A DNA stretch of 64,000 nt, from NCBI RefSeq assembly GCF_000831385.1, contig NZ_AP014548.1, positions 2,851,921 to 2,915,920 on the forward strand. Direction: 5' to 3'. The DNA comes from Nonlabens marinus S1-08. Its GTDB lineage: Bacteria; Bacteroidota; Bacteroidia; Flavobacteriales; Flavobacteriaceae. Under the pieces are notes generated by a model. The model saw only the letters and a list, made by a program, of their open reading frames with translations, was not told the DNA's origin and did no database searches. A program made the translations under genes and the position numbers. Of the stretch, positions 44,843 through 55,919 are shown in pieces (positions within the stretch are counted from its first letter, which is position 1; every line of letters begins with the position of its first letter).

Positions 44843-45330
44843 AAATTAAAGGACATGCCAAAATTAAAATTGAATTGGTTGTTCAGTTCCTCTTCAGGAG
44901 TCAACTCATCAGAATCATACTTTGCAAAAGGCACTTGAGCTTCTGTATACAACCCGAAGCCGTCAGAGAAAAAATAACGTGCTCCTAAATGACCACCAAA
45001 GTTTTTTGTTCCAAAACTCAGACCTGGATAAAAGTCAAACATTTCATCAACGTTTAAGACACTTCCTATGTTTGCGTTGAAACGCAAGCGCAAGTCTGCT
45101 CGTTGACCAAAATCGGCATCCAAAGCATCATCTATAGCCATTGCATAAACAGTAGCCACACCAAACGAGATGTTCTCGCCTACCCCATAATCGTAGGTAG
45201 CCTGTATTCCAGTGGCGTTGTCCTGCAAGTTCAATCCTACTTGAAATTTTTGATCACCCTTACCTGTAAAGGCTTGCCCCATCGATAAAGATGTAATTAA
45301 AAATGCTGTTGCAAATAATAGCTTTTTCAT
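44839..45330 (-). CDS. Small outer-membrane beta-barrel protein
   Basis: A 163-residue protein with a signal peptide (1-18, MKKLLFATAFLITSLSMGQA). The rest is alternating beta-strand, with FQVGLNLQDNATGIQATYDY, ISFGVATVYAM, LRLRFNANIG, FDFYPGLSFGT and GGHLGARYFFSDGFGLYTEA, and it ends in the aromatic GMSFNF expected of a barrel recognised by BamA. It resembles the small DUF6646-like flavobacterial barrels (recalled, not checked). I chose the ATG at 45330; a TTG seven codons upstream is possible. Confidence 0.75.
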   Translation of the reverse strand: MKKLLFATAFLITSLSMGQAFTGKGDQKFQVGLNLQDNATGIQATYDYGVGENISFGVATVYAMAIDDALDADFGQRADLRLRFNANIGSVLNVDEMFDFYPGLSFGTKNFGGHLGARYFFSDGFGLYTEAQVPFAKYDSDELTPEEELNNQFNFNFGMSFNF

Positions 45331-45373
45331 AATAGCTGTTTTAAGAGTCAAATATACTAGTAATACATTCGAA

Positions 45374-47065
45374 TTATTTTAAAACTTTGGTAATAGGGTT
45401 CCCAGTAGCACTATTGGGAAAACTGATTTTTAGTAAAGTAGAGATGGTTGGTGCAATATCTGTTATAGAGGTACGCTCTGCCGATTCTCCCTTTTTAATC
45501 CCATTCCCGTAGAAAAGTAAGGGTACATGTGTATCGTAGCTTTGAGCGCTGCCGTGGGTTGAACCTGTTCTAGAATAAACGATCACACCTGGATCTAAAA
45601 TGAAAATCACATCACCGCTGCGCTGGTGGTGAAAACCATTTTGAATCATAGCAGCCATTCCAGTAGTGAATGATCCTGATACCATAGCATCTCTAGTAAA
45701 TGCTTTATCAACCCCAGGATAGTTGCGCATCTCTGCCGCTAAAAAATCTTGAAGTTCACCAGAATTTAATTTATTAGAGCGAATCAACTCTTGATCAAAG
45801 AAGACCTGGTCGTTGCTCACATTTTTGATAAGACCATTGATCTCAAATTGCGAGACCAATAAACTATCCATCTTTTTTACAAAATTGCGCTCATCAAAAT
45901 AACCAGCACTAAATTTTTGCTCTTGCAAATATGCAGGAACATTAACGGCTCCATGATCTGCTGTTAGAAATACCGTATAATTTCCCTCTCCTACTTTATC
46001 ATCCAGCGCCTTTAAAACTCGAGCTATATCTTGATCTAATCTCAAATAGGTATCCTCAATCTCTACAGAATTGACGCCATACTGATGGCCTACATAATCG
46101 GTACTTGAAAAGCTAATGGCAAGAAAGTCTGGAATTGAATCCGTACCCATGTTTTCTTTGTCTATTGCTTCAATAGCAAAATCAGCTACTATAGAATTAC
46201 CGTAAGGCGTCGCTTTAATGAGGTTATAACCTCCATTTTTAGAAGCTAATGACTTTAAATCGTATGGAAAGGTTGCAGTTTCTTTTCCCCTAGGACTTCC
46301 TTCATACGGATTCAAATCTGGCCCGCTTGCGGTATACGACTCTAATGGATATAAGGTCTGCCATGTGGTTAAGTATTTCTCTGCTGGTTGAGATGCATTA
46401 AATGATGCTACCCAATCTGGCAATTGATTCCTGTAAAAAGAACTGGTGATAAAAGTTCCTTCGTCGCCTCCTCTAAACCAGTAAGCCGCATCTGCTGCGT
46501 GTCCCGCCGGTAAAATAGCCCCACGGTCTTTTATGGAAATCCCTATGACTTTAGAGCGACCTTGTGTAAAGAGCTTGAGTTCATCAGTGACCGTTGAACT
46601 CAACATGCGTGAGGGCGACATCTTTCCCTCATCGCTAGTAGTGCCTACAGGACTGGCCGATTCATCATCTGCATTGTAAATTGTACGATCAATAAACTTG
46701 TCGTACCAATTATTGCCTATGATACCATGATCAGCAGGAACGGTCCCTGTATAAATAGAGGCATGACCAGGAGCTGTATAGGTAGGAACATAATTATAAT
46801 GATTGTTAGTGACGTTAAAGCCTTCATTCATTAATCGTTTAAATCCACCGTTACCATACCTACTGTAGAAGCGTGTCAAGTAATCATACCTCATTTGATC
46901 TACTACGATACCAACTACTAATCTCGGCCCTTCTGGTGGGGTCTCTATAGCTTTGTAATTAGTGCTTTCCAGTTCCGTTGGTTCTTGGTCAGTTAGCTTT
47001 CGCGAAAGCGAACAAGAAGTCAACATTAATGCACAGATTGCAACGAGGTAATAAGAAATTTTCAT
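45374..47065 (-). CDS. pafA: PafA-type alkaline phosphatase (lipoprotein)
   Basis: Phosphate-irrepressible phosphomonoesterase of the alkaline phosphatase superfamily, 563 residues. It has a lipobox (LTSC, Cys18), D56 in VVDQMRYD as a zinc ligand, T97 in YTAPGHASIYTG as the nucleophile, N118, and K179/R181 in ISIKDRGAILPAGH, the Lys/Arg pair that marks PafA against diesterases. Later ligands lie in the SSTDYVGHQYG and TADHGAVN stretches. It should release phosphate from organic esters at the cell surface. A palindrome encodes SLSRKLT right after the lipid-modified Cys. Confidence 0.93.
   Translation of the reverse strand: MKISYYLVAICALMLTSCSLSRKLTDQEPTELESTNYKAIETPPEGPRLVVGIVVDQMRYDYLTRFYSRYGNGGFKRLMNEGFNVTNNHYNYVPTYTAPGHASIYTGTVPADHGIIGNNWYDKFIDRTIYNADDESASPVGTTSDEGKMSPSRMLSSTVTDELKLFTQGRSKVIGISIKDRGAILPAGHAADAAYWFRGGDEGTFITSSFYRNQLPDWVASFNASQPAEKYLTTWQTLYPLESYTASGPDLNPYEGSPRGKETATFPYDLKSLASKNGGYNLIKATPYGNSIVADFAIEAIDKENMGTDSIPDFLAISFSSTDYVGHQYGVNSVEIEDTYLRLDQDIARVLKALDDKVGEGNYTVFLTADHGAVNVPAYLQEQKFSAGYFDERNFVKKMDSLLVSQFEINGLIKNVSNDQVFFDQELIRSNKLNSGELQDFLAAEMRNYPGVDKAFTRDAMVSGSFTTGMAAMIQNGFHHQRSGDVIFILDPGVIVYSRTGSTHGSAQSYDTHVPLLFYGNGIKKGESAERTSITDIAPTISTLLKISFPNSATGNPITKVLK
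46996..47009. repeat. TTTCGCGAAA palindrome, copy 14 (inside pafA)
   Basis: A 14-bp perfect palindrome GCTTTCGCGAAAGC, with the downstream arm extended by GAA. Read in the SLSRK frame directly after the lipobox. Confidence 0.96.
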
Positions 47066-47079
47066 CCTTTTGTTTTGTG

Positions 47080-47087
47080 CAAAAATA
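47080..47087 (-). promoter_or_regulatory. -7 box of pafA
   Basis: Reverse-strand TATTTTTG, a perfect TAnnTTTG, 14 bp upstream of the start codon; the leader would be under ten nucleotides. No TTG at the usual distance. Confidence 0.4.
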
Positions 47088-47160
47088 CGGTATGCAAATC
47101 CTCAGAAGTTTAAGAAAGGATTAAATCCCACCTTGCATTTTATATATATATTTACCGTCA

Positions 47161-47895
47161 ATGAAGATTTTTACTCATTTAGGAAAATACATGATCATGC
47201 TTTTTGAGGTCTTCCGTAGACCTACAAAAGCAATAGTTCTCAAGGAGCTAATCTTGAAAGAAATTGATGATCTAATCATCGGCTCAATAGGCATCACTGC
47301 TTTTATTGCATTTTTTATGGGTGCCGTTGTCGCGCTGCAAACATCCTTGAACCTTGCCAATCCATTGATCCCAAAATCATTAATTGGTTTTGCTGTACGT
47401 CAATCTATTATTCTAGAATTTGCTCCTACGGTAATTTCTATCATTATGGCTGGTAAAGTGGGGTCCTATATTACATCCAGTATTGGAACCATGAATGTGA
47501 CTGAGCAAATTGATGCATTGAAGGTAATGGGAATCAATCCTTTAAATTATCTAGTGTTTCCTAAAGTGATTGCTATGCTTTTTTACCCACTACTGATTGC
47601 GATAATTATGTTTGTGGGAATTCTAGGTGGTTTCATAGCGGCTGTATTTGGTGATTTAGTTAGTGCTCAAGATTTTATAATCGGTTTGCAGGATACATTC
47701 GTTCCCTATCAGGTACTGTATGCTTTCATAAAAACTATGGTATTTGGTATAATACTGGCTACCATCCCTAGTTATCATGGGTACTATATGAAAGGCGGTG
47801 CGCTCGAGGTTGGTGAAGCCTCTACAACATCTTTTGTTTGGACTTGTGTTGCCATCATTGTTGCTAACTACTTATTGACTTTACTTCTTCTCTGA
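47161..47895 (+). CDS. mlaE: MlaE-type ABC transporter permease
   Basis: Inner-membrane permease of the Mla/Mce phospholipid transporter, 244 residues with about five membrane spans. GAVVALQTSLNLANPLIP, LEFAPTVISIIMAGKVGSYI and EQIDALKVMGINPLNYLVFP are the MlaE/YrbE signatures. Its stop overlaps the ATPase start by one base (TGATG). The substrate-binding MlaD/Mce protein is not in this cluster, so it must be elsewhere. Confidence 0.93.
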   Translation: MKIFTHLGKYMIMLFEVFRRPTKAIVLKELILKEIDDLIIGSIGITAFIAFFMGAVVALQTSLNLANPLIPKSLIGFAVRQSIILEFAPTVISIIMAGKVGSYITSSIGTMNVTEQIDALKVMGINPLNYLVFPKVIAMLFYPLLIAIIMFVGILGGFIAAVFGDLVSAQDFIIGLQDTFVPYQVLYAFIKTMVFGIILATIPSYHGYYMKGGALEVGEASTTSFVWTCVAIIVANYLLTLLLL

Positions 47896-48659
47896 TGATC
47901 GAAATAAAAGATTTACATAAAAGCTTTAATGAAGAAATCATCCTTAACGGCATAGATGCAGAATTTATCGCTGGAAAAACTAATATGATCATTGGATCCA
48001 GTGGATCTGGAAAATCTGTTTTTCTAAAGAACATGCTGGGCCTTTTTAAACCAGATGCAGGAGAAATCATTTATGACGGTGAGCGATTAAATGAAATGGA
48101 TGAAGACCGTCAGAAAGAATTGCGTGAGCAAATGGGGATGTTATTTCAGCACAGTGCTCTTTTTGATTCCATGACGGTTGAAGAAAACGTCATGTTCCCG
48201 TTACGCATGTTTACTAAAATGCGTCGCAAAGAACGTCAAGAAAGAGCAAACGACATTTTAGAGCGCGTAAACCTAATCAACCTTAATAAGAAAAAGCCAA
48301 GTGAGATTTCCGGTGGACAGCAAAAAAGGGTCGCTCTAGCAAGAGCTGTGGTAAATCGTCCTAAATTCCTGTTTTGTGATGAGCCAAATTCTGGACTAGA
48401 CCCTAAAACTGCAACAATTATCGATAATTTGATTCAGGAGTTAACTCATGAATCAAATATGACTACCGTTATTATTTCTCATGATATGAATTCTGTACTT
48501 GAAATAGGAGAAACCATTATCTTTTTGAAAGACGGTAAAATTGCTTGGAAAGGAAATAATAAGCAGATCTTTAAAACAGATAATGAGTCTGTAACTGATT
48601 TCGTTTACAGCTCAGAACTATTCCGTAAAGTGCGGATTGCTCAAAATAAGGGGCTCTAG
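47895..48659 (+). CDS. mlaF: MlaF-type ABC transporter ATPase
   Basis: ATP-binding subunit of the phospholipid transporter, 254 residues. Walker A GSSGSGKS (34-41), the Q-loop in MGMLFQHSALFDSMTV, signature SGGQQKRVALARA, Walker B FLFCDEPNSGLDP and the switch His in ISHDMNS are all present. The C-terminal tail TDFVYSSELFRKVR binds the permease in MlaF relatives. It forms an operon with mlaE and converges on the DUF389 gene with 17 bp between stops. Confidence 0.93.
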   Translation: MIEIKDLHKSFNEEIILNGIDAEFIAGKTNMIIGSSGSGKSVFLKNMLGLFKPDAGEIIYDGERLNEMDEDRQKELREQMGMLFQHSALFDSMTVEENVMFPLRMFTKMRRKERQERANDILERVNLINLNKKKPSEISGGQQKRVALARAVVNRPKFLFCDEPNSGLDPKTATIIDNLIQELTHESNMTTVIISHDMNSVLEIGETIIFLKDGKIAWKGNNKQIFKTDNESVTDFVYSSELFRKVRIAQNKGL

Positions 48660-48676
48660 ATTCAAGACGCAGTAGC

Positions 48677-50086
48677 TTAAGACGCTTTTACAACCACACT
48701 ATCTGACTGAATGCGGTAGCGTAACCATTTACCCAATCTTTTATTAATACTCAACCTATCCTTAGGTCCAAGAGTTGCATCCTTAAAAGAAGTAGTAAAT
48801 ACGTCCACGGTATCTATTTTTTGAGAATCAAATTTTTTTGTAACGTTAGGTGCGTAAGATATGGACTTCAACTCTGGATATAGCAAGTAAGCCTCTTCAC
48901 TGATGCCTTGAAAATTTTGATTTGCTGATTTTAAACTCAATAATTCTGTTTCCAAAGTGGATATTTTCAGACTTTGGTCTTGGAGTAACTTGATGTCGTT
49001 GATTCGGTCATTTTGAATGGCAGTTATATCTCCAAAATTACCATCCACTGTTGGCGATGATCCTTGATAAAATCTAGCGGTAACATTTTCTAATTCTGGA
49101 ATGGAATTAAATTTAGCTTTCCACTGGTTTATTATGGCTTCAGGCACGGTGGCCCCAAAAAGTACAATATCAACCTGGTTGTCTACCTGATTGTACTCCT
49201 TAGTTGCTCTAGTCCCATCATATTGTATATATTCTTTCATGTAACTATCTATGGCGCTCTTTTTAACCTCGTTTTGATACAATTGAACAAATAGATAGAC
49301 AGAAGGAGCCAACACAAGAAGCCCAACCACAGTTGCAATCCGCGAAACTTTTCTACGTTGTTTTTGATTGGCATATTTTACCATCGGGAACTTCAGCATC
49401 TTGCACACTACATAAGTGGACAAGCCTATAAACACCGTATTGATGGAAAACAGATACATGGCCCCACCAAAGTATTGTAGATTTCCTTCCGCTATTCCAT
49501 ATCCTGCCGTACATAGTGGCGGCATTAAAGCAGTAGCGATTGCTACACCCGCAATAGCATTAGAAATAGTGCCCTTTTTAGCTTTAGCTACAATCAACGC
49601 TAAACCTCCAAAAATGGCAACCAGCACATCCAAAATAGTAGGATAAGTACGTGCTTCTAACTCTGGGGTGAATAAAGATATCGGAGTTAAGGCAAAATAA
49701 AAGGTAGCGGTAAGTAGTGACAGGGCTACCATCACACCTAAATTAATTAATGATCTGCGCAGCATCCTGTCATCGTTGATTGCCACACCTAACCCCATAC
49801 CAACTATGGGTCCCATAAGTGGCGAGATTAACATCGCACCTATGACCACAGCCGTTGAACTCACGTTAAGTCCTATAGATGCGACAAATATGGAGAATAC
49901 CAGAATCCAGGCGTTATGTCCTTGAAATGAAATATCCTTCCTGACCGATTCTATAGTTTCATTACGGTCTGAATCCTCACGTATATCTAATAAACCATGA
50001 AGAAAGGATTTGGTATTATCCCAAATTCCTAAAATTGATTTTTTATTATCCTCGAGTTGATTCTCTTCTTTAGATGCTTGTTCCAT
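48677..50086 (-). CDS. DUF389 (TIGR00341) family membrane protein
   Basis: A 469-residue protein with six or so membrane spans in the N-terminal 260 residues: WILVFSIFVASIGLNVSSTA, VIGAMLISPLMGPIVGMGLG and AGVAIATALMPPLCTAGYG are the DUF389 repeats. The C-terminal 200 residues are soluble, with a coiled-coil-like ISTLETELLSLKSANQ. The function of the family is unknown. Start and manC stop overlap by one base (TAATG), so it is translationally coupled to manC. Confidence 0.88.
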   Translation of the reverse strand: MEQASKEENQLEDNKKSILGIWDNTKSFLHGLLDIREDSDRNETIESVRKDISFQGHNAWILVFSIFVASIGLNVSSTAVVIGAMLISPLMGPIVGMGLGVAINDDRMLRRSLINLGVMVALSLLTATFYFALTPISLFTPELEARTYPTILDVLVAIFGGLALIVAKAKKGTISNAIAGVAIATALMPPLCTAGYGIAEGNLQYFGGAMYLFSINTVFIGLSTYVVCKMLKFPMVKYANQKQRRKVSRIATVVGLLVLAPSVYLFVQLYQNEVKKSAIDSYMKEYIQYDGTRATKEYNQVDNQVDIVLFGATVPEAIINQWKAKFNSIPELENVTARFYQGSSPTVDGNFGDITAIQNDRINDIKLLQDQSLKISTLETELLSLKSANQNFQGISEEAYLLYPELKSISYAPNVTKKFDSQKIDTVDVFTTSFKDATLGPKDRLSINKRLGKWLRYRIQSDSVVVKAS

Positions 50087-51162
50087 TAACCAATTGCGTC
50101 GCCATACGTATCCATAGCGTCTTTTCTTATTTCTTTAATTTCTTGATCTGCCTCGATGGGTATAATCATCAAAACGTCCTCTTCGTCTACAATAATATAA
50201 TCCTTGAGACCTTGAACAATCACTTTTTTACCTTTAGCGGTACGGATCATGTTTCTACTTGCATCCCTTGAGGTCACTTGGGCATTTACAATGGCATTTT
50301 GATCTTTAGTTTTATCCAACCTTGAGTACAAACTCCCCCAAGTTCCTACATCGTTCCAGCCAAAGTCTACCGGCAACACATACACGTCTGGACTGCGTTC
50401 CATAACAGCGTAATCGATGGATATGTCTTTGGCTTTGGCATAATTCTCTTCTAAAAATTGTTGTTCTCCAGCTTCATTATAAAACTGCATTCCATTTTGA
50501 AAGAGTTGGTATAATTCTGTTTCCGCTTTCGCGAAAGCGGAAATTACCGCGTCTACAGACCATATAAAAGTACCAGAATTCCATAGAAAATTACCTTCTG
50601 CAACATATTTCTTAGCAGTAGCTAAATCTGGTTTCTCCCTAAACTGTTTCACTTTTTTCACGGAACCCTCTGACTCCTGAAATTCGATATAACCAAATCC
50701 CGTGTTAGGAGAGTCTGGCTCTACCCCCATCGTCATAAGTGCTTCTGGATGATCCTCGCAAAATTGAAAGGCCGTGGTCAAGTCTTTTTGGAATTGATTG
50801 TCGTTTTCAATAAAACTATCGCTGGGAGCTACTATCATCCTAGCTTCCGGATTTTTCTTTTGAACTTTCAGGGCTGCAAGTAAAATACAAGGGGCTGTGT
50901 TGCGCATAGCTGGTTCTGCTACAATATTCTCAGCGAGAATTTCTGGTAGTTGCTGTTGAACCAAATCAATGTAATCTGTGTTAGTTAAAATCAAGATATT
51001 TTCAGTGGGCACCTGTTTCTTCAATCGGTCAAATGTGGTTTGGAGCAAGGATTGGCCTACTCCCAGCATATCATGAAATTGTTTAGGAAAAGATTGACGG
51101 CTCACTGGCCAAAATCTTGATCCCACACCACCAGCCATAATTACTGCATACTTATCACTCAT
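50086..51162 (-). CDS. manC: Mannose-1-phosphate guanylyltransferase
   Basis: Makes GDP-mannose from GTP and mannose-1-P. From the ATG at 51162 it is 358 residues, with AVIMAGGVGSRFWPVSRQSF and PKQF at the active site, and later FREKP and WNSGTFIW typical of the family. It lacks the C-terminal isomerase domain, which is present as a separate gene at 4215-4559. The chosen start makes an ATGA overlap with sprT; the alternative ATG is at 51174. A palindrome encodes SAFAKAE in a surface segment. It provides the substrate for gmd in the polysaccharide operon. Confidence 0.93.
   Translation of the reverse strand: MSDKYAVIMAGGVGSRFWPVSRQSFPKQFHDMLGVGQSLLQTTFDRLKKQVPTENILILTNTDYIDLVQQQLPEILAENIVAEPAMRNTAPCILLAALKVQKKNPEARMIVAPSDSFIENDNQFQKDLTTAFQFCEDHPEALMTMGVEPDSPNTGFGYIEFQESEGSVKKVKQFREKPDLATAKKYVAEGNFLWNSGTFIWSVDAVISAFAKAETELYQLFQNGMQFYNEAGEQQFLEENYAKAKDISIDYAVMERSPDVYVLPVDFGWNDVGTWGSLYSRLDKTKDQNAIVNAQVTSRDASRNMIRTAKGKKVIVQGLKDYIIVDEEDVLMIIPIEADQEIKEIRKDAMDTYGDAIG
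50520..50543. repeat. TTTCGCGAAA palindrome, copy 15 (inside manC), longest copy
   Basis: A 24-bp perfect palindrome, the longest in the window, read in the FAKA frame (ISAFAKAETE). Confidence 0.98.
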
Positions 51163-51758
51163 AGACTTTTCCATAATTGAACGTGCACATTAGGCTGAAA
51201 AACATACATCCTCCCTGTATCAACCTCCATACATTCATACCGTTTACGTAATTTTTTTCCTCTTTGAAACCTTCGCCCATCTTTGGTCAAGAAGTAGTCC
51301 CCAGTATTCATCTCAAATATATAGATTTTATCTGTTGGGGGGTCATAGGATTTTAACGCAACACTCATAGCTGCGTCTGTATCACTACTAGCGTAAGGAT
51401 TTCTGAAATGTCTGGCCAATACTGGCAGTAAATCCATAGGAAACACTTCCGGTCGCAAAAAAGGCAACATTAGTTTTTGAAAGGTTTGCTTCCATTCTAT
51501 CCCGTGCGGCTTGATACGATACCCGTATTTTTTGAATGCGACCAAATGGGCAATCTCATGCACAAGGGTAATCAAAAACCGATAAGGGTTGAGATTAGAA
51601 TTGATCGTGATCTTATGAGAGCCATCTGGTAGTGGACGGTAATCCCCATGCCTAGTTCTGCGCTCGTTGACAATTTTCAAATGCACATGATGTTCCTCCA
51701 ACAGTGCAGTCAGTGGACTGACAGCAACAACTGGAAGATACTTTTCTAGAACATTCAT
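51159..51758 (-). CDS. SprT-like zinc metalloprotease-fold protein
   Basis: A 199-residue SprT-domain protein. LVHEIAHLVAFKKYG carries HExxH, with a downstream His in the PHGIEW stretch as a likely third ligand; a C-terminal strand region with RRFQRGKKLRKRYECMEV follows. The family is related to the DNA-protein-crosslink protease Spartan, but bacterial function is not established. It overlaps manC and follows yidC by 44 bp, so it is probably in one transcript with them. Confidence 0.85.
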   Translation of the reverse strand: MNVLEKYLPVVAVSPLTALLEEHHVHLKIVNERRTRHGDYRPLPDGSHKITINSNLNPYRFLITLVHEIAHLVAFKKYGYRIKPHGIEWKQTFQKLMLPFLRPEVFPMDLLPVLARHFRNPYASSDTDAAMSVALKSYDPPTDKIYIFEMNTGDYFLTKDGRRFQRGKKLRKRYECMEVDTGRMYVFQPNVHVQLWKSL

Positions 51759-51802
51759 AGTTTTTACTGTAAATAAGCGTCAACTGAAAAGCTGATTCTA
51801 GC

Positions 51803-53617
51803 CTATTTCCCTTTCTTCTGAGCTTCTTGCTGTGCTTGAGCTTGCTCCATGATCTTTTGCATCTTAGTAGCAAAGCCACCTTTTTTCTTAGGCTTAGCTT
51901 TCGCCTTTTCAATTTTAGCTAACACGCGATCCTTGTCGATAATAAAGTTTTTGATTACTAACATGATACCAATCGTAATCAAGTTAGACACAAAGTAATA
52001 CAATGACAATCCACTCGCATAGTTATTAAAGAAAACTAGCATGAATAATGGTGATAAATACATGATAAACTTCATGTTAGGCATACCAGGTTGTGGCGTC
52101 TGCATGCTTTGACCTGTAGTCATTTGCATATAAAAGAATATAGATATAGAAGCCAGAATCGGGAATAAACTTACGTGATCACCGTAAAATGGTATATCAA
52201 AACCTTCTGGAAACTTGTATATCGTGTCATAACTGGATAAGTCATTTGCCCATAAGAAACTCTTCTGCCTCAAATCAAATGCGGTAGGGAAAAACTTAAA
52301 CAGCGCAAAGAACACAGGCATTTGAAGCAATGCTGGCAAGCAACCCGACAAAGGACTCGCGCCCGCCTCGCTCTGCACCTTCATAGTTTCCTGCTGCTTT
52401 TTCATCGCATTGTCCTTGTACTTCTCCGCAATGCGGTTGATTTCTGGACGTAGGATTTTCATTTTTGCCTGGGTCAAATAACTCTTGTACAGGACGGGAG
52501 ATAGCACTAACCGCACACATATAGTCAACAGAATGATCGCAATACCAAAAGCAATACCTAGATCAACCGTCAAGAATGAAAACAACGGGCGAATGGCATA
52601 TTGATTGATCCAACCAAAAATTCCCCAACCTAAATCAACTACTTCATCTAAATTGCGTTCATACCCATTTAAAATATCAAAGTCAGTCGGACCGAAGTAC
52701 CAATTCATATTGTAAGCTAACTCACCACCGCTGTATTCCATTTGAAGTTCTGACTCAAATTCTTTTGTAAATGTGTCTTGCTCTTCATTTATTTCCTCAA
52801 TATTCTTTGATTTCAATACACCACTAGCAAACGGTGTATCTGTCAATAATATAGAGGAGAAGAAGTGCTGCTTGTAAGCTACATAAGTAATGTTCTCTTC
52901 TTCCTCTTCTGCACTCTCTCCTTGACCGGTATAATCGTCGCTACCGCCATCGTATTCGAATTTAATCTCCGTATAACGATTCTCGTTAGTCATGCTCTTT
53001 GACCTGCGGTAGGCTTTCATTTGCCAATCGAGAACAGCATTTTCTGAGGAATTTACAACGCTTGAAACCCCTTGAGTTCGAATAGTGAAATCCAGCATAT
53101 AATCACCTGGTTCCATCTCATATCTATACTCAATAGAACCGGATCCTACAGGTGCTTTCATTGAAAGTACCTTATTAGCACCGTTAGTAGATTGAGTAGG
53201 TGTAAAAACTAGATCCTTGGTATGAATTTTACGACCGTCCTTAGCTGTTAAGATCAGATCAAAGGAATGATCATTTTCCTTAGCTAGATATACTGGTAAG
53301 GAGTCATATGTGTGAAATTTCTTAAGTAATGCCTCAGTAACATAAGCTCCTTTAGTATTAAATTTCAAATCCAACAAATCATTGGAGAGTTGCACTTCTT
53401 GACCCGCAGCAGGTTGTGGTATAAACGTAGAATCTGAAACTTGAGTCACTGAATCAATAGCTGCAGTCTTCACCGGCTCTTCTTCAACCTGCGCTACTTC
53501 TGCTTCCTGATCTACAGGCTGCTCTGGCTCATTATTGTAAACAAAAGTGTACATGAGAATGGCAAAAATTAATGTCATTCCTAGTATGGTCTTCCAGTCT
53601 GTTTTCTTCTCTTCCAT
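51803..53617 (-). CDS. yidC: Membrane protein insertase YidC
   Basis: Inserts and folds inner-membrane proteins, alone or with Sec; 604 residues. It has an N-terminal membrane segment (about 9-26, TILGMTLIFAILMYTFVYNN), a large periplasmic beta-domain (about 60-345) and the C-terminal five-helix core with RLVLSPVLYKSYLTQAKM (including the conserved hydrophilic-groove Arg), LSGCLPALLQMPVFFALFKF and a basic tail (KAKAKPKKKGG). It lies between pyrG and sprT, the usual flavobacterial order. Confidence 0.96.
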   Translation of the reverse strand: MEEKKTDWKTILGMTLIFAILMYTFVYNNEPEQPVDQEAEVAQVEEEPVKTAAIDSVTQVSDSTFIPQPAAGQEVQLSNDLLDLKFNTKGAYVTEALLKKFHTYDSLPVYLAKENDHSFDLILTAKDGRKIHTKDLVFTPTQSTNGANKVLSMKAPVGSGSIEYRYEMEPGDYMLDFTIRTQGVSSVVNSSENAVLDWQMKAYRRSKSMTNENRYTEIKFEYDGGSDDYTGQGESAEEEEENITYVAYKQHFFSSILLTDTPFASGVLKSKNIEEINEEQDTFTKEFESELQMEYSGGELAYNMNWYFGPTDFDILNGYERNLDEVVDLGWGIFGWINQYAIRPLFSFLTVDLGIAFGIAIILLTICVRLVLSPVLYKSYLTQAKMKILRPEINRIAEKYKDNAMKKQQETMKVQSEAGASPLSGCLPALLQMPVFFALFKFFPTAFDLRQKSFLWANDLSSYDTIYKFPEGFDIPFYGDHVSLFPILASISIFFYMQMTTGQSMQTPQPGMPNMKFIMYLSPLFMLVFFNNYASGLSLYYFVSNLITIGIMLVIKNFIIDKDRVLAKIEKAKAKPKKKGGFATKMQKIMEQAQAQQEAQKKGK

Positions 53618-53687
53618 AAAAATCCCCAGAATCGGGTGAATTTGCTCGTTAAAGCTTTTACTTGTATGCGATATGATTGTTAGCAGC

Positions 53688-53705
53688 TCGCTTTCGCGAA
53701 AGCGA
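53688..53705. repeat. TTTCGCGAAA palindrome, copy 16 (pyrG/yidC spacer)
   Basis: An 18-bp perfect palindrome TCGCTTTCGCGAAAGCGA, eight bases after the pyrG stop and 70 bp before yidC. No T-run. Confidence 0.97.
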
Positions 53706-53713
53706 ACTTCTTT

Positions 53714-55372
<1,659 letters not shown>

Positions 55373-55499
55373 TTATTTTACGAGGAAATTAAGAATCTAA
55401 ACGCAGGGAAAAATCGCCCCATTTCGTAATCAAGATAATCCGATATGAGCTTAAGAACTTTTTTGATTGATACTGAACATAATCGTCAAATCGTAACCT

Positions 55500-55919
55500 C
55501 TAAGACCAGCTGAACTCAATATTCTTTTCAATATCTGGATGAAGGCTATTCATCACTGGACAAGTTTGAGCTACGCGCTCTAGAATCAATTGAGCCCTTT
55601 TGTCACAATTTCCTTTCATGGATAGCTGCACCTCAATTTTAGAAATTCGTCGTGGTTCTGCAGCCATGATTTTAGTCACTTGTGCGGTGCTTCCTGCCAA
55701 GTCAACTTTTAAATCTGCCGCTTTGATTCCCATAACGGTCATCATACAACTTGCAAGACCTGCTGCTACAGTATCAGTTGGGGAAAAAGCTTCGCCTTTA
55801 CCATTATTATCTATTGGAGCATCAGTTGGATATTCACTACCGCTTTTCAAATGCTTTGAATTGCACCTCAAATCACCTAAATAGGTGACCTGTGAGGTAA
55901 TAGGTCTAGTTTCTTTCAT
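55500..55919 (-). CDS. OsmC family peroxiredoxin-like protein
   Basis: A 140-residue thiol-dependent peroxidase-fold protein. TDTVAAGLASCMMTVMGIKA holds the first catalytic Cys on the central helix, and ERVAQTCPVMNSL the second; EVQLSMKGNCDKR is the strand between them. It should reduce organic hydroperoxides (OsmC/Ohr superfamily; it looks more like the YhfA/OsmC-like group). I chose the ATG at 55919, which overlaps the upstream LysM gene by 14 bases; a TTG six codons earlier is possible. Confidence 0.85.
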   Translation of the reverse strand: MKETRPITSQVTYLGDLRCNSKHLKSGSEYPTDAPIDNNGKGEAFSPTDTVAAGLASCMMTVMGIKAADLKVDLAGSTAQVTKIMAAEPRRISKIEVQLSMKGNCDKRAQLILERVAQTCPVMNSLHPDIEKNIEFSWS

